From Bacilli bacterium (GTDB lineage Bacteria > Bacillota_I > Bacilli_A > Izemoplasmatales > Hujiaoplasmataceae), in contig JAFGQT010000079.1 of NCBI GenBank assembly GCA_016935515.1, forward strand, positions 1 to 36,964: a stretch of 36,964 nt of DNA, given 5' to 3'. A program made the position numbers and the translations under genes. Positions 23,417-31,982 of the stretch are shown piece after piece. The notes below the pieces were generated by a model that saw only the letters and a list, made by a program, of their open reading frames with translations, had not been told where the DNA came from and searched no databases. Within the stretch, counting starts at the first letter, position 1. Each line of letters begins with the position of its first letter.

Positions 23417-25768
23417 GTGATCGCTAGAGTATTAGTTGATGTACCGGTAAAAGCCGTTGACAGACTTTTTGACTACGAGGTGCCTGATTTTCTTCGTGAA
23501 GTAATCGAACTGGGCATGCGCGTCAGTGTCAATTTCGGAAATCGAGTCCTGATGGGATATGTACTTGAACTTGCGGAAAAAAGCGACTATCAAGATGAGA
23601 TAAAGCCCTTGAGATCAGTTCTCGACCTCGAAAGCTATCTGACAGAAGAACTGATTGACTTGGCGTGGAAGCTTCACTCAGAGACAGCTACAGTCATGAT
23701 CAAGGTCATCGAGACAATCTTACCTGCCGCCTTGAGAGCTACATACAAGACAAGGCTGGAAGTCGTTGATCCAGGGTTGTTACCTGATAGTTTAAAACCT
23801 TCTTTTTTGACTGCGAAAACTGTGTATCTAGGCAACGAACTTGACAATGTGATGAAAGAGGTCAAGAACGCATTGTCACAAGGCGCGATTAGACAAAAAA
23901 TCGAGATCAAATCAAAATCCGGAGCTCGCAACGTGAGAGTTGTCAAGCTCCTTTCTTCGGTATCGGAAGCGAAAACCGCAAGACAAAACGAAGTGCTCGA
24001 GTATTTGCGAAATACCGAAAAACAATCTGAAAGCATGGTGCAACTCACAAAGAGGCTCAAAGTTTCACCGTCTGTAATTGAAGCGCTAGAGAAAAATGGT
24101 TTAGTAAAAATCGAATCTCAAGAAGAGTATCGCGAGTTGTTTTCGCTTATAGATATGCCGGATAAAACTATCGTGCTAAATCAAGAGCAACAGGAAGCAT
24201 ACATGAGTATTAACGCAAAACTCAACGAGAACGTAACTTTCTTGATCCATGGAGTTACAGGCTCTGGCAAGACAGAGATCTACCTCAAGGCGATTGCGGA
24301 TGTAATCGCCTCCGGCAAAGAGGCTATTCTTCTCGTTCCTGAGATTTCCTTGACGCCAATGATGGTTTCCAGATTCAAAAACAGGTTTGGCGACAATGTA
24401 GCAGTTCTGCATTCCGGACTGTCAATCGGTGAGAAATTCGACGAGTGGCGAAAGATAATTCGTCACGAAGTCAAGATAGCCATTGGGGCGAGAAGCGCCT
24501 GTTTTGCGCCGTTTACCAATCTTGGTCTGCTAGTTGTGGACGAATGTCATGAATCTAGCTACAAGCAAGACGAGATGCCCAAATACTATGCGCTCGACGT
24601 ATTGGAAGAAAGATCGAAATATTATCACATACCGATTATTCTCGGTTCAGCCACGCCGAACATTGAATCGTATGCTCGCCACAAACGTGGATATTATGAG
24701 TTGCTGGAATTGAAAAACAGAGCTTTGAATGCGAGGCTTCCCGATCTGGAAATAGTCGATATGAAAACTGAATTCAAACAAGGTAACTCACGCTTGATAT
24801 CCGAACTGCTTCGCAATGAGATTAATCTGCGTTTGGATAGAAACGAACAAACGATCCTGCTCTTGAATCGACGCGGCTACTCTACATTCGTCATATGCAG
24901 GAATTGTGGGCATGTATTCACCTGTCCCAATTGTGACATTTCGCTTACCTATCATGAAGCTGACCACACTTTGAAATGCCATTACTGCAATCACAAAGAG
25001 CCGGTACCTAAGATATGTCCCAAATGCGACTCTACTGACTTGAGATATTTCGGATCCGGAACCCAGAAAATCGAAACTGAATTACAGGAACTGTTTCCTG
25101 AGGCCAAGATTGTTAGAATGGACAGCGATACGACCAAAACGAAAAACGCTCATGAAAAACTGCTCTACAAGTTCGAGAACGAAGGCGACATCTTGCTGGG
25201 AACACAAATGATCGCCAAGGGATTGGATTTTCCCCGAGTGACACTGGTGGGTATCATCCAAGCTGATGGCAATCTTTATTCCCCAGATTTTCGAGCTCCG
25301 GAAAGAACATTTCAGTTGATTACCCAAGTGGCTGGACGAGCCGGGCGACGGGACGTTGCCGGGAAAGTCATAATTCAAGCTTTCAATCCGAATCATTATG
25401 CGATCAAGTATGCATTTGAGCACGATTACAAAGGTTTCTATGAGTATGAGATGCAACTTAGAAAACTGGCAAAATATGTCCCGTTCTATTATCTAACGCA
25501 AATAGTGTTCGCAGGCGAAAAGATGCGCGATCTATTCATAGCCGCAAAAGCGGCAGTCAAACAAATCAAGGAACTTCTGTCTCTTGAGGCGATTGTACTC
25601 GGTCCTTCGTTGCCATTAGTACCGAAGATCCGTAACCTCTACAGCTGCCAGATCATCATAAAATATCGTCACGAACCAAATTTGAATCAAGTTCTTGCCA
25701 AAATCAAGTCGGATTATGAGAATGAACTGATTCGCGTCACAATTGATAAAAGTCCAAGTTTGAGTTAG
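23417..25768 (+). CDS. priA: Primosomal protein N' (replication restart helicase PriA)
   Basis: This 783-residue superfamily-2 DNA helicase reloads the replisome at stalled forks. It starts with GTG behind GAGGAGGTGA. Order of parts: the N-terminal DNA-binding domain (VDVPVKAVDRLFDYEVPD), a winged helix, helicase lobe 1 with Walker A GVTGSGKT (279-286) and Walker B VVDECHESSYKQ (Asp375), and a Cys-rich zinc-binding insert (CRNCGHVFTCPNC, CHYCNH, CPKC). Lobe 2 contains GTQMIAKGLDFPRVTLVG and QLITQVAGRAGRR, followed by the C-terminal domain. The Walker B box reads DECH where most PriA proteins have DEEH; the catalytic Asp-Glu pair is kept. fmt follows within nine bases, a common Gram-positive arrangement. 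Confidence 0.96.
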   Translation: MIARVLVDVPVKAVDRLFDYEVPDFLREVIELGMRVSVNFGNRVLMGYVLELAEKSDYQDEIKPLRSVLDLESYLTEELIDLAWKLHSETATVMIKVIETILPAALRATYKTRLEVVDPGLLPDSLKPSFLTAKTVYLGNELDNVMKEVKNALSQGAIRQKIEIKSKSGARNVRVVKLLSSVSEAKTARQNEVLEYLRNTEKQSESMVQLTKRLKVSPSVIEALEKNGLVKIESQEEYRELFSLIDMPDKTIVLNQEQQEAYMSINAKLNENVTFLIHGVTGSGKTEIYLKAIADVIASGKEAILLVPEISLTPMMVSRFKNRFGDNVAVLHSGLSIGEKFDEWRKIIRHEVKIAIGARSACFAPFTNLGLLVVDECHESSYKQDEMPKYYALDVLEERSKYYHIPIILGSATPNIESYARHKRGYYELLELKNRALNARLPDLEIVDMKTEFKQGNSRLISELLRNEINLRLDRNEQTILLLNRRGYSTFVICRNCGHVFTCPNCDISLTYHEADHTLKCHYCNHKEPVPKICPKCDSTDLRYFGSGTQKIETELQELFPEAKIVRMDSDTTKTKNAHEKLLYKFENEGDILLGTQMIAKGLDFPRVTLVGIIQADGNLYSPDFRAPERTFQLITQVAGRAGRRDVAGKVIIQAFNPNHYAIKYAFEHDYKGFYEYEMQLRKLAKYVPFYYLTQIVFAGEKMRDLFIAAKAAVKQIKELLSLEAIVLGPSLPLVPKIRNLYSCQIIIKYRHEPNLNQVLAKIKSDYENELIRVTIDKSPSLS

Positions 25769-25777
25769 GTGGTTATT

Positions 25778-26713
25778 ATGAAAATCGTTTTTATAGGAAC
25801 AATGCAGTTCGCGAGAATAGTCCTTGAGCGATTGCACGGCAAGTATCCGGTCAGTTTGGTTGTCACACAGCCGGATCGACCATATGGGAGAAAACAGGAT
25901 CTGAAATCTAGCGAAGTTAAAAATCTGGCATTGGAACTCGGAATACCGGTATTTCAGCCTGAGAAAATAAGCAAGGATTATCAAACGATCATAAATATTG
26001 AGCCCGATTTGATCATCGTTGCCGCATACGGACAAATGATTCCCCAAGTGATCCTTGATCTTCCAAAATACAGACCGATCAACGTGCACGCATCACTGCT
26101 GCCAGTTTATCGAGGCGGTGCACCAATGCAAAGGGCGATCATGAACGGTGACCAAACAACCGGCGTGACAATCATGAACATGGAAATGAAGATGGATTCC
26201 GGACCAATCTTAAGACAAGTTGAGGTTCCCATTTATTCTGATGATGATGTCTCGACTTTGGAAACACGCCTAGGGAAAGTTGGGGCAGAGCTATTGGTTG
26301 ATACTTTGCCCTTGGTTTTGGATGGTATGATCGATCCTCTCGAGCAAGACTTGTCCAAAGTGACGTTTGCTTACAACTTGAAACCGGAAGAGGAAAGATT
26401 GAATTTTCATCAATCTGCAAAGCAGATACGTGATCATGTCAGGGCTTTTCATCCTTCGCCATTGACATATTCCGTGATTGATGGGAAGATTCTGAAAATA
26501 CTCGATGTTGAGATCGTGTCTTCATCGGAATATACTCAACGAGCTGACGGAGAAATCGTCCATGTGGACAAGAACAATGTCTATGTTAAAACCGCAGACG
26601 ACCTCATTGCGCTACAAAGGGTGCAACTTCAAGGCAAGAATCCGCTTCCAATCAAGGATTTCCTGAACGGAAGTGGCAGAAAGCTGATGATTGTCGGCAA
26701 GATTTTCGAATAG
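25778..26713 (+). CDS. fmt: Methionyl-tRNA formyltransferase
   Basis: This 311-residue enzyme transfers a formyl group from 10-formyltetrahydrofolate to Met-tRNA(fMet). The N-terminal domain begins IVFIGTMQFARIVLE (usual form FMGTPDFA), followed by VTQPDRPYGRKQ. The catalytic region INVHASLLPVYRGGAPMQ (about 101-118, with the conserved Asn and His) is followed by GVTIMNMEMKMDSGPIL, which carries the conserved Asp. The C-terminal OB-like domain binds tRNA. ATG 25778 is preferred to the in-frame GTG 25769 that abuts the priA stop, because AGGTGG at 25767-25772 fits it. It is co-transcribed with priA. Confidence 0.95.
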   Translation: MKIVFIGTMQFARIVLERLHGKYPVSLVVTQPDRPYGRKQDLKSSEVKNLALELGIPVFQPEKISKDYQTIINIEPDLIIVAAYGQMIPQVILDLPKYRPINVHASLLPVYRGGAPMQRAIMNGDQTTGVTIMNMEMKMDSGPILRQVEVPIYSDDDVSTLETRLGKVGAELLVDTLPLVLDGMIDPLEQDLSKVTFAYNLKPEEERLNFHQSAKQIRDHVRAFHPSPLTYSVIDGKILKILDVEIVSSSEYTQRADGEIVHVDKNNVYVKTADDLIALQRVQLQGKNPLPIKDFLNGSGRKLMIVGKIFE

Positions 26714-26737
26714 TCTTTATGTATCTTGACGAAAATA

Positions 26738-26746
26738 TGTTATAAT
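26738..26746 (+). promoter_or_regulatory. Extended -10 promoter of the pgpA operon
   Basis: TGT-TATAAT is an extended -10 element. A TTGACG at 26726-26731 is too close (9 bases) to be its -35 box. The pgpA start codon is 36 bases downstream. Confidence 0.65.
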
Positions 26747-26781
26747 ATTAAGTTAGTATAGATTCATGCGGGGGTGACTAT

Positions 26782-27342
26782 ATGAATCGGCAAAAAACCT
26801 TGTTTTCACGCGAAGAGATGTACATGATGAATGTAGAAAAATTACATGAGCGGGGAGTAAGCATCGAGCAGATTGCGGAAATTGCTTACAAGCAACAGTC
26901 GAAGTGGAAACCCGACATCTCGTACAACGAGTGTCTTGAGTCGGTTGAAAAAATCCTTTCGTTGCGCGATGTTTTCCATTTGTTGCAACTTGGTGCGGAG
27001 ATTGACCGCTTGACTGAAGCGGGAGCTTTCAATGGACCGATCCAGGAAATCATGGCAACTGATCTTGGCATGTTTGGTATCGACGAGTTGTTTGGCCTTG
27101 AGCTTGCAGGACTATACGGAACAATCGGCAAAACGAATTTTGGCGATATCGACGTCAACAAACCCGGAATCGTAAACAAACTCAATGATGCCGGTAAAAA
27201 GAACAAAGCCGCTTGCCATACCTTTCTTGACGATATAGTCGGAGCGATCGCTGCTGCGGCGTCGACCAGGGTTGCCCAAATCGAGAATGAAATCGAAGCA
27301 AGAAAGGATCCGTCAATAATCGAGCAACCGAAGTTGTTCTGA
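26782..27342 (+). CDS. pgpA: Phosphatidylglycerophosphatase A (YutG-type PgpA)
   Basis: This encodes 186 residues. The C-terminal two thirds follow the YutG/PgpA family closely: LGAEIDRLTEAGAF, MATDLGMFGIDELFGLELAG, LYGTIGKTNFGDIDVNKPGI and HTFLDDIVGAIAAAAS. The acidic and Asn positions thought to bind metal and phosphate are present. The family removes the phosphate of phosphatidylglycerophosphate to give phosphatidylglycerol. As in YutG there are no clear transmembrane helices, unlike E. coli PgpA. The N-terminus (residues 12-60) is the usual helical YutG extension. GGGGGTGA precedes the ATG, and the stop is TGA. It heads a run of four genes ending with a LemA-like protein. Confidence 0.9.
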   Translation: MNRQKTLFSREEMYMMNVEKLHERGVSIEQIAEIAYKQQSKWKPDISYNECLESVEKILSLRDVFHLLQLGAEIDRLTEAGAFNGPIQEIMATDLGMFGIDELFGLELAGLYGTIGKTNFGDIDVNKPGIVNKLNDAGKKNKAACHTFLDDIVGAIAAAASTRVAQIENEIEARKDPSIIEQPKLF

Positions 27343-27375
27343 CATTCAGTTATTTGAAATAAGGGAGGTGATGTG

Positions 27376-28977
27376 ATGGATAATCGGGAAAAAGCCCTTG
27401 ACGAGTTTTTTCGAAAGAACGAAACTGGAAGAAAAAAGAATATCAACAAGATGTCAACGCCCGAAACTGAACAAAAGATCGATCAGTATATGGCATCCGT
27501 CGCACCGGAAAAACCACCCAAAAAGAGAACTAGATTGGATAAATTCGTAGACTTTTTTCGCATCACGTCCTTCAAGAATCGTTTTGATGAAAAAAAAGTC
27601 GGCGCAAATATAAAACAATACGAGGTTGAAGGAAAAGGCAAACTGGCAATCCTGATGTCCAACATCAGGCAGTTCTTCATCAACCGATTCAGTTTCGAAG
27701 CAGGTGTCGACATCCTTGACGAGACTTCAGTTCTTTATCGAAAAAACCTCGTAATTCGAAACATTCTTTGGGTTACCAATATCGTGTTTTTGCTTTTCAC
27801 CTTGATTGGTTCAGAAGGCGTGAAGTTGAACGTCAATCTGATTGTGAGTTTCGCCATCTTCTTGATCATGTTCTTTTCAAGCCAGACAGTCAGACAGATT
27901 ATCTCCCAAGAACCTAAAACTCTCCACAAGCAACAGCTTGGGGAATACATTTCTGGTATTTACATCTTTTTGATGGCACTCGCAGTATATATCAAATTGC
28001 GTTTGACGCTTGGCAGCAATGCCGCGGAAGGTTTCTTCAGCATAACCCAAGCTGGATATTCACTGATCTATTTTGCTTTGGTGGTGCTTGCTTTATACCA
28101 GGATCCAAAGCTTTTGAATCTCGTCTTCAAAGTTGCCATTGTCGCTATGACCATCATCCATTTGACGATTTTGTATCCCGTCTATGAGCATGCGTCTGAT
28201 ATTGTGACTCTATGGAATTACCTAAAAGGACCGATTTTGACCGACATTGTCCTCAGAACCCTTGTCTTGGCGGTATTCATGATCGCTTTATATTCCACAG
28301 CCAAGATATCCGAAGACATGAACAACAAGCGCAAAGAAGAGCTGATCAAGCGCAGGGCAATGGAAAAAGACTTCAAAGCGGTCGTCTCAGATGTTTTCGA
28401 CGTCATCAGTGTTTACAAACAGCGTGATGATGACAACAAGGAGAAAATGCTGGAAGCCTCCGGCAAGCGTGTCGCTGAAATGGCAGCCAAATTGGGTAAT
28501 TTCTTAGGCTATTCTCCCAAGTTGTGTCAGGAGATATTCGATTTCTCAAAAATCCATATCGACAAACGCGATTATTTGAGCCTCGCCGATTATGATGACA
28601 AAGAAGTTTTGGAAGATGCGGACATTCGGAAAATCAGAGAAAAAACGATAATTGGATCAATCATAATCAAGCGTCTGCAACTTGAAAAAAAAGGCGAGGA
28701 CATCGTCCGCGCTCATTTTGAAAAAACTGCAGACAAGAACTTCATCAAGGAAATGAACCAAATCCAAAACAATCGCGAATCGCAAGTGATTTTGCTTTGC
28801 GAATTGTACGAGATATTAAGACAACCGCGCAATTACAAACGTGAAATGAAACATTCCAGAGCGCTGGACTTGTTGCAACTGGAGTTCTTTCCATATTTCG
28901 ACCCACAGATTCTCGACCGATTCGTCAAGTATAGTGACGATTTCGAGTCGATTTATTACCGGCTTTCACAAGGATAG
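27376..28977 (+). CDS. Six-TM membrane protein with degenerate HD-GYP-like cytoplasmic domain
   Basis: This encodes 533 residues. ATG 27376 fits GGGAGGTG at 27363-27370 better than GTG 27373. A basic cytoplasmic N-terminus (about 1-115) is followed by roughly six transmembrane helices (118-320) and a cytoplasmic helical domain (about 330-533). That domain keeps the outline of an HD-GYP phosphodiesterase. [20 protein letters not shown] (361-380) corresponds to the helix bearing the first His, IFDFSK (Asp389) to LHDIGK, VRAHFEK (His447) to HHExxDG, and [17 protein letters not shown] to the VxDVYDALTSxRPYR region. The leading His, the HD pair and the GYP triad are lost, so cyclic-di-GMP hydrolysis is unlikely. 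A sensory, binding or scaffold role is inferred. The gene is co-directional with pgpA and metK. Confidence 0.75.
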   Translation: MDNREKALDEFFRKNETGRKKNINKMSTPETEQKIDQYMASVAPEKPPKKRTRLDKFVDFFRITSFKNRFDEKKVGANIKQYEVEGKGKLAILMSNIRQFFINRFSFEAGVDILDETSVLYRKNLVIRNILWVTNIVFLLFTLIGSEGVKLNVNLIVSFAIFLIMFFSSQTVRQIISQEPKTLHKQQLGEYISGIYIFLMALAVYIKLRLTLGSNAAEGFFSITQAGYSLIYFALVVLALYQDPKLLNLVFKVAIVAMTIIHLTILYPVYEHASDIVTLWNYLKGPILTDIVLRTLVLAVFMIALYSTAKISEDMNNKRKEELIKRRAMEKDFKAVVSDVFDVISVYKQRDDDNKEKMLEASGKRVAEMAAKLGNFLGYSPKLCQEIFDFSKIHIDKRDYLSLADYDDKEVLEDADIRKIREKTIIGSIIIKRLQLEKKGEDIVRAHFEKTADKNFIKEMNQIQNNRESQVILLCELYEILRQPRNYKREMKHSRALDLLQLEFFPYFDPQILDRFVKYSDDFESIYYRLSQG

Positions 28978-28988
28978 GAGAATATCAA

Positions 28989-30152
28989 ATGTATCGATTT
29001 TTCACTTCAGAATCGGTGACCGAAGGTCATCCGGACAAAATATGCGACCAAATCAGCGACTCAATATTGGATGAAATCCTTAAGGATGATCCAGATGCAA
29101 GAGTGGCCGTTGAAACCTTGGTCACCACCGGATTGGTGCTTGTTGCCGGTGAGATTACTACAAAAACATATGTTGATATCCAAGACATAGTCAGAAAGAC
29201 GGTTGCGGATATTGGATATGATCGAGGGAAATATGGTTTCGACGCCGAGAATTTGGCTGTGCTGGTTTCGATCAATAATCAATCGGAAGATATCGCCATT
29301 GGTGTGAATGAGGATTTGCAGCATGAACAAGGCGCAGGTGACCAAGGGATGATGTTTGGGTACGCCACTGACCAAACACCAGAATACATGCCTATAGCCC
29401 ACGTTTATGCTTCAAAACTTGCTCTGCGCCTCGCACAGGTAAGAAAATCCGGACTGTTGCCATACTTGCGTCCAGATGGCAAGACGCAAGTCACTTGTGA
29501 ATTCAACGATGATGGCAGTTTGAAGAGATTTGACACGTTGTTGGTGTCTACTCAGCACGCTCCGGAAATATCCCAATCGACTATTAGAAATGACATCACC
29601 GAACATGTCATCAGGAATGTCATTCCTGAAAGATACATCGATGAAAATACAATAATTCATGTAAACCCCACCGGCAGATTTGTCATCGGAGGTCCTTCAG
29701 GCGATTCAGGGTTGACCGGAAGAAAGATCATTGTTGATACATATGGCGGAGCGGTCCATCATGGTGGTGGTGCTTTTTCCGGAAAGGATCCATCCAAGGT
29801 TGATCGCAGCGCTGCGTACGCATGTCGTTATGTAGCTAAGAATGTTGTCGCTGCTGGCCTTGCCAAAGAGATTGAGATTCAAGTTTCATATGCGATTGGC
29901 ATCGCTAAGCCAACAAGTATTGGCGTCAACACCTTTGGCACTGGAATTGTATCTGACGATGAGATTGCCAAAATAATAACCCGTAGTTTTGATTTCCGTC
30001 CCAAATCCATAATCAGTTATTTCGATCTTAAACGGCCGATATATAGACAAACGGCTTCTTACGGTCACTTTGGCCGTAATGATCTCGATCTGCCTTGGGA
30101 GCAATTGAACTTGGTCGAGACATTGAAACAGCAGACAGAAGAAGGTAGATAA
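28989..30152 (+). CDS. metK: S-adenosylmethionine synthetase
   Basis: This 387-residue enzyme makes S-adenosylmethionine from methionine and ATP. It starts [20 protein letters not shown], which includes the ATP/metal-binding GHPDK, and has [20 protein letters not shown] and [20 protein letters not shown], followed by [19 protein letters not shown]. All three domains and the usual length are present. TAGGAGA precedes the ATG, 11 bases after the previous gene. No SAM or S-box riboswitch is seen; the gene appears to depend on the pgpA operon promoter. Its product supplies the methyl donor for the SpoU, YtqB and radical-SAM enzymes elsewhere in the window. Confidence 0.97.
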   Translation: MYRFFTSESVTEGHPDKICDQISDSILDEILKDDPDARVAVETLVTTGLVLVAGEITTKTYVDIQDIVRKTVADIGYDRGKYGFDAENLAVLVSINNQSEDIAIGVNEDLQHEQGAGDQGMMFGYATDQTPEYMPIAHVYASKLALRLAQVRKSGLLPYLRPDGKTQVTCEFNDDGSLKRFDTLLVSTQHAPEISQSTIRNDITEHVIRNVIPERYIDENTIIHVNPTGRFVIGGPSGDSGLTGRKIIVDTYGGAVHHGGGAFSGKDPSKVDRSAAYACRYVAKNVVAAGLAKEIEIQVSYAIGIAKPTSIGVNTFGTGIVSDDEIAKIITRSFDFRPKSIISYFDLKRPIYRQTASYGHFGRNDLDLPWEQLNLVETLKQQTEEGR

Positions 30153-30154
30153 TC

Positions 30155-30643
30155 ATGATATTGACAGAATGGGGAAAAATCATTGAGATTTCCCTAATAG
30201 TGATATTTCTGATTGGCGTTATCGTCGTCGGAAGCATTTTTGTGGTTCGTTCAATCCAATCGAGTTACCGAGAAGTGTATAAGTTTCAGTCCAAGTTCGA
30301 TATCGAACTTCGCAAGATGATCAATCTGCTTTCCAAGATCAACGGCAATGCGCATGGAAGATTCAAGGATTATGTCAATATCGTCGTCAAGGACCTTCCT
30401 CATGATGATAAATCCAAACTCCTGATGTTGATTGAGACCGCCTACGACGAACTGGACAAAGAGGAAGAGACGAACAAGTATTTGATAGAGACTTATGAGA
30501 ATCTTCAAGAAGTTCGACGCATTCGCGACAGCAAAGCAATAATCTTTAATCATAAGATTATCATGTTTCCGTTCAATATATATGCTGGGATCATGAAGCT
30601 TGAACAATGGGACCTGTTCTTGCACCAAAAGCAGGAATCCTGA
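30155..30643 (+). CDS. LemA-like membrane-anchored protein (divergent)
   Basis: This encodes 162 residues. An N-terminal transmembrane helix (about 8-33) is followed by a long helical bundle. The closing part, AIIFNHKIIMFPFNIYAGIM, matches the end of the LemA family, where a Tyr/Phe-Asn-x(5)-FP-x-N-x-hydrophobic-A pattern is characteristic. The first half (KFDIELRKMINLLSKINGNA) also resembles LemA's Q-x-D-V-Q-L-x-R-R-x-x-L-I-P-N-L region, though the usual Arg and Pro residues differ. LemA proteins are membrane-linked and of unclear function. The start lies 2 bases after the metK stop, with AGAAGG just inside metK. It ends the operon; a strong terminator follows at 30710. Confidence 0.7.
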   Translation: MILTEWGKIIEISLIVIFLIGVIVVGSIFVVRSIQSSYREVYKFQSKFDIELRKMINLLSKINGNAHGRFKDYVNIVVKDLPHDDKSKLLMLIETAYDELDKEEETNKYLIETYENLQEVRRIRDSKAIIFNHKIIMFPFNIYAGIMKLEQWDLFLHQKQES

Positions 30644-30709
30644 TGCGTTTATCTCCCGATAGGATCTTATTGGCAGTTTATAGTGTAGCATAATGATTAG
30701 TTTTGCGCG

Positions 30710-30748
30710 GATGATTCTCTTGCCCGAGGATCATCTTTTTGTTTTTTT
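30710..30748 (+). terminator. Intrinsic terminator after the pgpA-metK-lemA operon
   Basis: Bases 30710-30719 (GATGATTCTC) pair with 30726-30735 (GAGGATCATC) with one T-G pair and a 6-base loop. A long T tract interrupted by one G follows. Confidence 0.9.
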
Positions 30749-30779
30749 GATGATTTTAAAAAAAATGTGAAAAATAATC

Positions 30780-30808
30780 TTGACAGACTAACGGTCGTTA
30801 GTTATAAT
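30780..30808 (+). promoter_or_regulatory. Promoter of the TetR-controlled operon
   Basis: Consensus TTGACA (30780-30785), a 17-base spacer and consensus TATAAT (30803-30808). It is the strongest match in the window, as expected for a promoter held off by a repressor. The spacer is almost entirely operator sequence. Confidence 0.92.
30787..30802 (+). promoter_or_regulatory. Operator O1 (TetR-type palindrome) in the promoter spacer
   Basis: The 16-base site ACTAACGGTCGTTAGT is a perfect inverted repeat of 7-base arms around GT. It sits exactly between the -35 and -10 boxes, so a bound dimer would block RNA polymerase. Confidence 0.88.
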
Positions 30809-30811
30809 ATA

Positions 30812-30827
30812 GCTAACAATCGTTAGT
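30812..30827 (+). promoter_or_regulatory. Operator O2 (second copy of the palindrome)
   Basis: The site GCTAACAATCGTTAGT matches O1 at 13 of 16 positions, with a perfect right arm and an imperfect left arm. Its centre is 25 bases from that of O1, at and just after the expected transcription start. Confidence 0.85.
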
Positions 30828-30848
30828 TTGGAGGAGAAGAAGATTATT

Positions 30849-31256
30849 ATGTTCACATTTATTACTGGTTTTGAATGGTCAGCTTACGTATTGCTTACAG
30901 TTGTGCTTGCAGTGATTCTCATTACATGGATGAATCGCAGAAAAGTAAAGAGTTGGGGCAGAAGATTGACTTTGCTCTGGATATTGGGCCTGGTGCTTTG
31001 CATCGTTGTTGCTTATAGAGACAGCTATCATCTTTCCGTCATGGCAATGACAGATCCTAGTTTACAGGGCGGTGTGTTCGCTGCCAATAGTTTTCAGTCC
31101 ACACTTTGCATGATTCTTGGAGCGGTCAATATGTTGACGGTCTTGAGTGCAGTTATCATTCGTAAGGCTAGTTATCGAGAGTGGATGTTCTATGTCTTGG
31201 CTGCCGCAATCATCATCAAAGTTCTAGTTATCGAGTCTTCACTATTATTATTGTAA
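30849..31256 (+). CDS. Four-TM membrane protein of unknown function
   Basis: This encodes 135 residues with four hydrophobic segments (about 8-25, 42-59, 80-103 and 110-133) and basic cytoplasmic loops (MNRRKVKSWGRR, IRKASYRE). I do not recognise the family. ATG 30849 lies about 12 bases after GGAGGAG; the in-frame TTG 30828 would overlap operator O2 and is less likely. It is the first gene of the operon controlled by the two palindromic operators, with the flavodoxin-fold gene 14 bases downstream. The context suggests a membrane partner in a stress or xenobiotic response, but no motif supports a specific activity. Confidence 0.75.
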   Translation: MFTFITGFEWSAYVLLTVVLAVILITWMNRRKVKSWGRRLTLLWILGLVLCIVVAYRDSYHLSVMAMTDPSLQGGVFAANSFQSTLCMILGAVNMLTVLSAVIIRKASYREWMFYVLAAAIIIKVLVIESSLLLL

Positions 31257-31270
31257 AGGGAAATACTTAT

Positions 31271-31978
31271 ATGGAAATTACAGTCATCCACGGTCAAATA
31301 CATCGTGGGAGCACCTATCATGTCAGTGAAGCACTTATCAATTCTTTGAAGCAAAGTCCGGATGATCAAGTAAATTCATTCATGTTGCCACTTGATGGTC
31401 CAACGTATTGTGTCGGATGTGTCAGTTGTATATACAAGGGAGAATCATATTGCCCACATAAAGACAAGGTCAAACCGATCGCAGAGGCAATTCTCCGATC
31501 GGATGTAATTATCATTGATTCACCGACATATTGTTTGGACATGTCAGGTCAATTGAAGACATTGTTCGATCACTTAGGATATATTTATATGACGCATCGG
31601 CCCAATGGCGAGATGTTCACAAAGATTGGCGTGGCAGTCTCAACTGCAGCTGGTGCTGGTGCAAAGAGCGTGACAAAATCAATAGCCAAACAGATGTTCT
31701 GGTGGGGAGTCGGAAAAACATATAGATTACCATTTCTTGTCAAAGCAAAGAATTATCAAGAAGTCCCGGAACTTATCAAGGCCAAGATTGCAGAAAAGAC
31801 AAAGAAACTTGGATGCAAAATCCAAACTAAGATCGGTCACGTCAAACCCGGATTGAAATCGAAAGCCCTATTCAAAATCATGTCTATGATGCATCGTGGG
31901 AACACATGGAATCCGATTGACAAAAATCACTGGGAATCAAGGAGTTGGCTGAATAAAGCAACACCATGGAGGGGATAA
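31271..31978 (+). CDS. Flavodoxin-fold FMN oxidoreductase with a CX2CX2CX7C cluster
   Basis: This encodes 235 residues. The N-terminal half is an NADPH-dependent FMN reductase-like flavodoxin fold: ITVIHGQIHRGSTYHVSEAL forms the phosphate-binding loop region, and IIIDSPTYCLDMSGQLKTLF followed by DH contacts the flavin. Cys47, Cys50, Cys53 and Cys61 (YCVGCVSCIYKGESYC) form the compact cluster known from iron-sulfur flavoproteins, so a 4Fe-4S centre is possible. Many relatives keep the Cys as a redox motif only. The C-terminal 100 residues are basic. ATG 31271 is chosen because upstream codons lie inside the previous gene; AAAGGGAA is upstream. The TetR gene starts 4 bases after its stop. The substrate is unknown; electron transfer or quinone/nitro reduction are options. 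Confidence 0.83.
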   Translation: MEITVIHGQIHRGSTYHVSEALINSLKQSPDDQVNSFMLPLDGPTYCVGCVSCIYKGESYCPHKDKVKPIAEAILRSDVIIIDSPTYCLDMSGQLKTLFDHLGYIYMTHRPNGEMFTKIGVAVSTAAGAGAKSVTKSIAKQMFWWGVGKTYRLPFLVKAKNYQEVPELIKAKIAEKTKKLGCKIQTKIGHVKPGLKSKALFKIMSMMHRGNTWNPIDKNHWESRSWLNKATPWRG

Positions 31979-31982
31979 GTAA

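Noticed and set aside
26726-26731. TTGACG as a -35 box for pgpA
   Set aside because: It is 9 bases from the TATAAT, too close to work with it; the extended -10 explains the promoter better.
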